This document shows, one piece after another, positions 16,447 through 19,791 of a DNA stretch of 19,791 nucleotides (the first letter of the stretch is position 1; the number at the start of each line of letters is the position of its first letter). Under the pieces are notes generated by a model. That model saw only the letters and a program-made list of their open reading frames with translations, did not search any database and was not told the DNA's origin. Source of the DNA: Candidatus Scatousia excrementipullorum (GTDB lineage Bacteria; Cyanobacteriota; Vampirovibrionia; Gastranaerophilales; Gastranaerophilaceae); the NCBI GenBank assembly GCA_017694215.1, contig JADIND010000141.1, forward strand, positions 1-19,791, given 5' to 3'. Made by a program: the position numbers and the translations under genes.

Positions 16447-16918
16447 TATCCTTGGAATTATAAATTTTTCTAATTGTTTTGGCAAAATCAGACAATGAGT
16501 CATCCCTATTTTCAGAGATTTCTTTACTAAAATCTTTTACTTCCTCATTAAAATGTTCCGCGTATTTTTTCTTAAAATCTTCGTCTGAACTGCTATTATT
16601 ACGTATAGTATAAAAAATATTAATAGTATCTTGTAAAAGTTTTTTTAATTCTTTCTTATTGCCGGTTTCATACTTGCCATCTTTAACGCATAAAATATCT
16701 TCTGAGAATCTGTCCAAAATAAAATACTTTGTACTTGCAGCAATAAATTCCCGTTTTTGCATAATTGTTTCAGTATTATATATTAAGCCGTAAATAGTAA
16801 ATATATTCCTATAAAAATCTTCGCACTTTTCAGTTTCAGCGATAACATTTACAAGGTCTCGCCCGCAAATCTTATGCAACCCTCTTTTGATTTCTATTAT
16901 ATTGTCTATATTTTCCAT
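16430..16918 (-). CDS. Unknown passenger protein of the IS1595 element
   Basis: I do not recognise this 162-residue, highly charged protein. Residues 1-90 look mixed helical (KICGRDLVNVIAETEKCEDFYRNIF, then KREFIAASTKYFILDRF). Residues 95-162 are rich in Lys, Glu, Asp and Asn and probably helical to disordered. No signal peptide, membrane helix or known catalytic motif is visible. The start lies inside the transposase gene, overlapping by 47 nt in another frame, with GGAAAG upstream, so it is co-transcribed and probably translationally coupled. Several IS1595 groups are known to carry passenger genes, which is the best reading. Alternatives are an accessory transposition factor or a regulator. 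Confidence 0.6.
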   Translation of the reverse strand: MENIDNIIEIKRGLHKICGRDLVNVIAETEKCEDFYRNIFTIYGLIYNTETIMQKREFIAASTKYFILDRFSEDILCVKDGKYETGNKKELKKLLQDTINIFYTIRNNSSSDEDFKKKYAEHFNEEVKDFSKEISENRDDSLSDFAKTIRKIYNSKDKNGDC

Positions 16919-18011
16919 CTCTGATTTCTTTCCAGGTAATCTTGGTATCTTCTATATTTTGTAAAAACCAAATACATGCTTCGCTAGATTTCATTTTTCT
17001 TGTATTATACCTGAAAACTGTTTCGTTTGCATAATTTTGTGTATGCTTTGGAGAAATCACAATATGAATATTTTCTACTCGCTTAAATCCTGACCAAACA
17101 CTTTCTATAGTGTTAGTGTGGACATTTTTATCATTCTTGTTCACATAATTTCCCTTACTATGAACTACCATAGCCTGCTTATAAAAAGGAGGTAACTTCT
17201 GATAACTCGGATTATCATCACTGTATAAAGATGAACCTTTTTCTACATATCTCAGTATACCTGCGTTTAACGTACTATCTAACATATTCGGGATAACTCT
17301 AATAACTGAGTCCCCGTTCCGTTGTACAAACCCTTGTAACAACTTTTTATTTTGGTTAGGTATTTGTTTTACTTCCAATTTTTTATTATAGTGCATATTT
17401 TTCAGAGAGCCGCCTGCATGATACTCGTCAACTTCAACAGTTCCGCTTAATTCTTGATGATTTTCTTTACTCATAGCATTTCTTATTTTATGTAACATAT
17501 TCCAGGCTGCTGTGTATGTAATACCATAATCTCTCATAACAGTAGTAGCAGCTAAACCGCTCTTATCTGAATTTTCACGGAAGATTACTTCAAACCAGGT
17601 AGTTAAATCTATTTTTGTACCCTGAAATAGTGTTCCTGTAAGAATATTAAATTCCTTACCGGTATTTTTACATTTGTACCAACCATCTTTACACTTGTAT
17701 ACCTTAGAAGTTTTATCATAAGGGCTGACAGGTTCACCTTCCCAAATAAGCTCTTCCAGGAATCTTATGCAATCTTCATTTGTTTTAAAGATTGCTCTCA
17801 AATCTTTAAGAGTTTTAAAATTTTTACATAAAGAACTTTCTATATTCATCGCTATGCATATATAAAGTTCTTCAGCATTGTTGAAATTGACTTTTTGTAA
17901 AAATTTGTTAAATTTTTTCTTTATTAACTTATCGGGAATTGCTTTAGAGCCGCTGTACAAATCAGCTATCTTAATTGGATATGAAATTTTTGTACAACTG
18001 CTGTTTCTCAA
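16872..18011 (-). CDS. IS1595-family (ISXO2-like) transposase
   Basis: DDE-type transposase of 379 residues, long for the family because of an N-terminal extension of about 70 residues. The mid-region has the usual TGTLF motif followed by WFEVIF. The catalytic core shows the DDNK set: Asp in VEVDEYHAGG, Asp in SSLYSDDNPSY, Asn in HTNTIESVWSGFKR, and the Lys of the ISPKHTQNYANE segment, followed by FRYNTR. The zinc ribbon that precedes the core in many relatives has lost its cysteines (VSPYD and CKNTGK where CPxC and CxxC are common), as in some other members, mainly from Bacteroidetes, by my recollection. The TTG at 18009-18011 has AGAGG nearby; the first ATG (residue 55) has no ribosome-binding site. 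No frameshift or stop is seen, so the enzyme may be active. Confidence 0.9.
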   Translation of the reverse strand: MRNSSCTKISYPIKIADLYSGSKAIPDKLIKKKFNKFLQKVNFNNAEELYICIAMNIESSLCKNFKTLKDLRAIFKTNEDCIRFLEELIWEGEPVSPYDKTSKVYKCKDGWYKCKNTGKEFNILTGTLFQGTKIDLTTWFEVIFRENSDKSGLAATTVMRDYGITYTAAWNMLHKIRNAMSKENHQELSGTVEVDEYHAGGSLKNMHYNKKLEVKQIPNQNKKLLQGFVQRNGDSVIRVIPNMLDSTLNAGILRYVEKGSSLYSDDNPSYQKLPPFYKQAMVVHSKGNYVNKNDKNVHTNTIESVWSGFKRVENIHIVISPKHTQNYANETVFRYNTRKMKSSEACIWFLQNIEDTKITWKEIRDGKYRQYNRNQKRVA

Positions 18012-18177
18012 TCCTGCCTCTTAAATGCCTTTATTTCATCCTCAAAAAATCGCACGAGAACTAAACTCATCATAATGATGAATCTATTCTTAGCTTATAT
18101 GTCTATAGAGAGCCATTACAGGTTGCTATTCGACGATACCGGGGGAATTTATATTCATTTTTTGTGGAACAGTTTCT

Positions 18178-18206
18178 ATTCTACACATTTGTGTCGAATC
18201 AGTCAA
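18178..18206 (-). promoter_or_regulatory. Leftward promoter, probably for the transposase
   Basis: On the minus strand TTGACT (18206-18201), a 17-bp spacer and TAGAAT (18183-18178), both one base from consensus. It reads toward the transposase gene with a leader of about 160 nt. If the IS ends at 18114 it lies outside the element and reads into it. Confidence 0.6.
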
Positions 18207-18219
18207 CTTAATGGCTGCC

Positions 18220-18247
18220 TTGAGTTAGTGCTACATTTTTCTATGCA
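18220..18247 (+). promoter_or_regulatory. Candidate promoter of the tyrosine recombinase gene
   Basis: TTGAGT (18220-18225), a 16-bp spacer and TATGCA (18242-18247); predicted start near 18254, 32 nt before the ATG. It stands back to back with the leftward promoter at 18178-18206. Confidence 0.35.
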
Positions 18248-18285
18248 CAATAGTTAAAGCATTTCTGTGCAGAAAGAAGGTAGTT

Positions 18286-18831
18286 ATGAATTATGTTGAA
18301 CCTATTAAATCAAGAGAAGACATTAGAAAAGTAGAAGATTGGCTTGACAAACGGAGTAAAAGGAATCGGCTGATATTTGCAATAGGGGTGAATACAGGAC
18401 TAAGAGTAAGCGATATTCTCGGATTAAACATTGCAGATGTTTATAACAAGACTTATGTAAAAATACGGGAAAAGAAAACAGGGAAGTATAAAAAAATTTT
18501 GCTCAACAGTAAATTACAAACCTTATTGAAAGAATATCTTAAAAATTTAAAAAATTCTAATGAACCTTTATTTATCGGACGAAAAGGACATAGATTACAC
18601 AGGTCGCAGGTATATAGATTTTTAAATGAAGCGTGTGAAGCTGTTGGAATAAAGGAGAACATCGGCTGCCATAGTCTTCGCAAGAGCTTCGGCTATCACC
18701 ATTTCAGACAGTATGATGATATTGTTCTATTACAGAAGATTTTTAATCATTCAAGCCCGTTTGTTTCTCTGGCATATATAGGAATCGAGCAGGAAGATAT
18801 AGACATGTCTTATAAAAATTTTGAACTTTAA
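18286..18831 (+). CDS. Catalytic-domain-only tyrosine recombinase
   Basis: Site-specific recombinase of 181 residues made of the catalytic domain alone; the N-terminal core-binding domain of XerC/D-type enzymes is missing. The full active-site set is visible: R40 in TGLRVSDIL, K64 in EKKTGK, H129 and R132 in HSLRKSFGY, H155 in FNHSS, and the nucleophile Y164 in AYIGI. Proteins with this MNYVEPI opening and length are a recurring type in Firmicutes and their plasmids, from my knowledge of the family. AGAAGG stands 5-8 nt before the ATG. Its stop codon touches the first element of a set of inverted repeats (18830-19010) that surround a promoter, so inversion of that segment is its likely task. 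Integration or resolution of a plasmid-like element is the alternative. Confidence 0.92.
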   Translation: MNYVEPIKSREDIRKVEDWLDKRSKRNRLIFAIGVNTGLRVSDILGLNIADVYNKTYVKIREKKTGKYKKILLNSKLQTLLKEYLKNLKNSNEPLFIGRKGHRLHRSQVYRFLNEACEAVGIKENIGCHSLRKSFGYHHFRQYDDIVLLQKIFNHSSPFVSLAYIGIEQEDIDMSYKNFEL

Positions 18832-18840
18832 TGCACCATA

Positions 18841-18882
18841 ATGCAGGTCCACAATTTATTTTTGGTGCATACACACCTGCAT
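18841..18882. repeat. 8-bp inverted repeat ATGCAGGT/ACCTGCAT
   Basis: ATGCAGGT (18841-18848) and ACCTGCAT (18875-18882) lie immediately outside the left 22-bp repeat arm, the first abutting it directly and the second 4 bp beyond. They could be extra recombinase-binding arms around that arm. Confidence 0.55.
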
Positions 18883-19010
18883 GTTAATAATAACTAATGT
18901 TTTAGTAGATGTCAACTTATGGTGCATTCTTAAAATGTTCTCTCAATTTAATAATCTAAAACCTTTATCCTGTGTAACTTCTCGCTAAATGCACCAAAAA
19001 TAAATTGTGG
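18849..19010. repeat. 22-bp perfect inverted repeat flanking a 118-bp segment
   Basis: The left arm is 18849-18870, ending in TTTTTGGTGCAT. The right arm is 18989-19010, starting ATGCACCAAAAA. All 22 positions are complementary. The 118 bp between them (18871-18988) contain a strong leftward promoter. A perfect repeat of this length next to a recombinase gene is the signature of an invertible segment; inversion itself is inferred. Confidence 0.85.
18887..18915 (-). promoter_or_regulatory. Strong promoter inside the putative invertible segment
   Basis: On the minus strand TTGACA (18915-18910), a 17-bp spacer and TATTAT (18892-18887): a perfect -35, perfect spacing and a -10 one base from consensus. 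As assembled it reads left, antisense into the recombinase gene. After inversion about the 22-bp repeats its start would fall near 18979 and read right into the gene at 19034. Confidence 0.75.
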
Positions 19011-19033
19011 TGTATAAAACCGTGGAGAATATT

Positions 19034-19791
19034 GTGTTAGTAGCTGATTATGAAGATAAAAAAGATTTAACATTTTTTACCAACGAGGAAGGTCAAAAAC
19101 TCGAAGACCGATTTAAGCGAACGCTAAAAGATGTAAAATATTTTGACATATTGGTGGGCTATTTTAGAACAAGCGGATTTTACAAACTATACAAAGATTT
19201 TGAAAATATTGAAAAAATAAGAATTTTAGTAGGATTAAATGCGGATAAAAAGGCTGTAGAAACAATTCAAACAGCTAAACAAATGCCTATAAACTTTGAA
19301 TCACATACTAATGCAAAAGAAATTTCTTCAGAAACATTTGTTGAGGAAGTTTATGCTTCTGATGATAATTATGACGTTGAACACGGGATATATAAGTTCA
19401 TTGAGTATTTACGTTCCGGAAAGTTGGAAATAAAAGCATACCCCAGTTACAATATTCATGCAAAAGTATATATTAGCAGGTTTAAAGAGGACGACAGAGA
19501 TTTTGGTCGGGTTATAACAGGTTCAAGTAATTTTTCGGAATCAGGTCTTAACTCTCAATATGAGTTTAACGTTGAGTTGAAAAATGCAGCAGACGTAAAA
19601 TATGCTCTAAATAAGTTTGAAGAGTTGTGGGAAAATGCAGTTGATTTATCAGATGTTTACATAGATACAATTCGGGAAAAAACATGGCTTAATGATACTA
19701 TTACACCTTATGAACTTTATTTGAAGTTTTTATACGAATACTTCAAGGAAAATCTCAGAAAGAAAGACGCTTTAGATATACAACTGCCAAA
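19034..19791 (+). CDS. PLD-domain protein, probable N-terminus of an SNF2-type helicase of a restriction/defence locus, runs off the window
   Basis: The 252 visible residues are open to the right edge. A phospholipase D-like domain covers about 25-205: FDILVGYFRTSGFY at 38-50, the HxK half-motif H142-K144 in NIHAKVYI, and G163-S-S-N166 in TGSSNFSESGL, the usual single-HKD arrangement of nucleic-acid-processing PLD proteins. Next comes a TPYELYLKFLYEYF segment, which in the relatives I know leads into an SNF2/superfamily II helicase. Such proteins sit in restriction-like operons with DNA methyltransferases; the downstream genes are not visible. GTG at 19034 has TGGAG 6 nt upstream. Earlier in-frame GTGs exist and an in-frame TAA at 19001-19003 closes the frame. 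The gene starts 23 bp after the right 22-bp repeat arm and has no good promoter in the present orientation. Confidence 0.75.
   Translation, partial: MLVADYEDKKDLTFFTNEEGQKLEDRFKRTLKDVKYFDILVGYFRTSGFYKLYKDFENIEKIRILVGLNADKKAVETIQTAKQMPINFESHTNAKEISSETFVEEVYASDDNYDVEHGIYKFIEYLRSGKLEIKAYPSYNIHAKVYISRFKEDDRDFGRVITGSSNFSESGLNSQYEFNVELKNAADVKYALNKFEELWENAVDLSDVYIDTIREKTWLNDTITPYELYLKFLYEYFKENLRKKDALDIQLP

Larger units (their letters stand above)
16380..18114 (-). mobile_element. IS1595-family insertion sequence with passenger gene (right end uncertain)
   Basis: The element holds a DDNK transposase and a second overlapping gene. The likely left end is GGGACTTATATAG at 16380, 15 bp after the dnaE stop. 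Two right ends are possible. One at 18114 reads GGCTCTCTATAGAC inward and shares GG, CT, TATAG and later CTAA/ATAG with the left end. One near 18251 shares ATAGnAAAT and CACTAA inside but not the outermost bases. No 8-bp target duplication matches for either, so one end may be decayed or rearranged. The presence of an IS is certain from the transposase; the limits are not. Confidence 0.5.
18830..18928. repeat. 12-bp inverted repeat pair (outer-left pair)
   Basis: AATGCACCATAA at 18830-18841 is the exact reverse complement of TTATGGTGCATT at 18917-18928, 75 bp apart. It begins inside the stop codon of the recombinase gene and interleaves with the 22-bp pair. Both pairs share the core ATGCACCA, giving four copies in the order plus, minus, minus, plus. 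Confidence 0.85.

Noticed and set aside
18075..18257. 60-codon plus-strand ORF between the IS and the recombinase
   Set aside because: No ribosome-binding site, no recognisable protein features, and it runs across a candidate IS end and two promoters.
18849..19010. Reading the repeats as a CRISPR array or integron attC site
   Set aside because: The copies are inverted rather than regularly spaced direct repeats, there are no spacers or cas genes, and no integrase of integron type.

Overview
The window comes from an AT-rich bacterial chromosome with a compact layout: overlapping genes, short gaps and Shine-Dalgarno starts. Gene content points to an envelope with recycled peptidoglycan (a PBP4-type enzyme and AnmK) and surface polysaccharide or lipid synthesis. 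With the two short basic or unknown proteins, this would fit an uncultured gut bacterium of the Gastranaerophilales (Melainabacteria/Vampirovibrionia) type. That placement is a guess from style and gene families; nothing here proves the taxon.

Layout. (1) 1-894, minus: 3'-truncated trigger factor. A short divergent region with back-to-back promoters separates it from an overlapping plus-strand operon at 1034-3875: DUF374 acyltransferase-like protein, nitrilase-family amidohydrolase and PBP4-like DacB. A strong bidirectional terminator follows. (2) 3953-4777, minus: unknown protein with hydrophobic ends. (3) 4943-8774, plus: GT2 glycosyltransferase, then a tight operon of Gfo/Idh/MocA dehydrogenase, CDP-alcohol phosphatidyltransferase, TrmL and the NnrD-type repair dehydratase. 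(4) 8778-10348, minus: small unknown protein and AnmK. (5) 10349-10899: about 550 gene-free bases with inverted and direct repeats and a candidate promoter. (6) 10900-16365, plus: two adjacent HTH-WYL regulators and the replicative polymerase DnaE, whose PHP domain looks metal-competent.

From about 16380 to the right edge the window is accessory DNA. An IS1595-type transposase with an overlapping unknown passenger gene lies just behind dnaE. It is followed by a catalytic-domain-only tyrosine recombinase (181 aa), then a 181-bp repeat-rich spacer, then the N-terminal third or less of a PLD-domain protein of the kind fused to SNF2-type helicases in restriction/defence loci.

The most striking feature is that spacer. 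A perfect 22-bp inverted repeat (18849-18870 and 18989-19010) brackets a 118-bp segment holding a near-consensus promoter (TTGACA, 17 bp, TATTAT) that points left, away from the PLD/helicase gene. A second, interleaved 12-bp inverted repeat brackets the same promoter. With a recombinase gene ending exactly at the first repeat, this looks like an invertible promoter switch for a defence operon, captured here in the OFF orientation.
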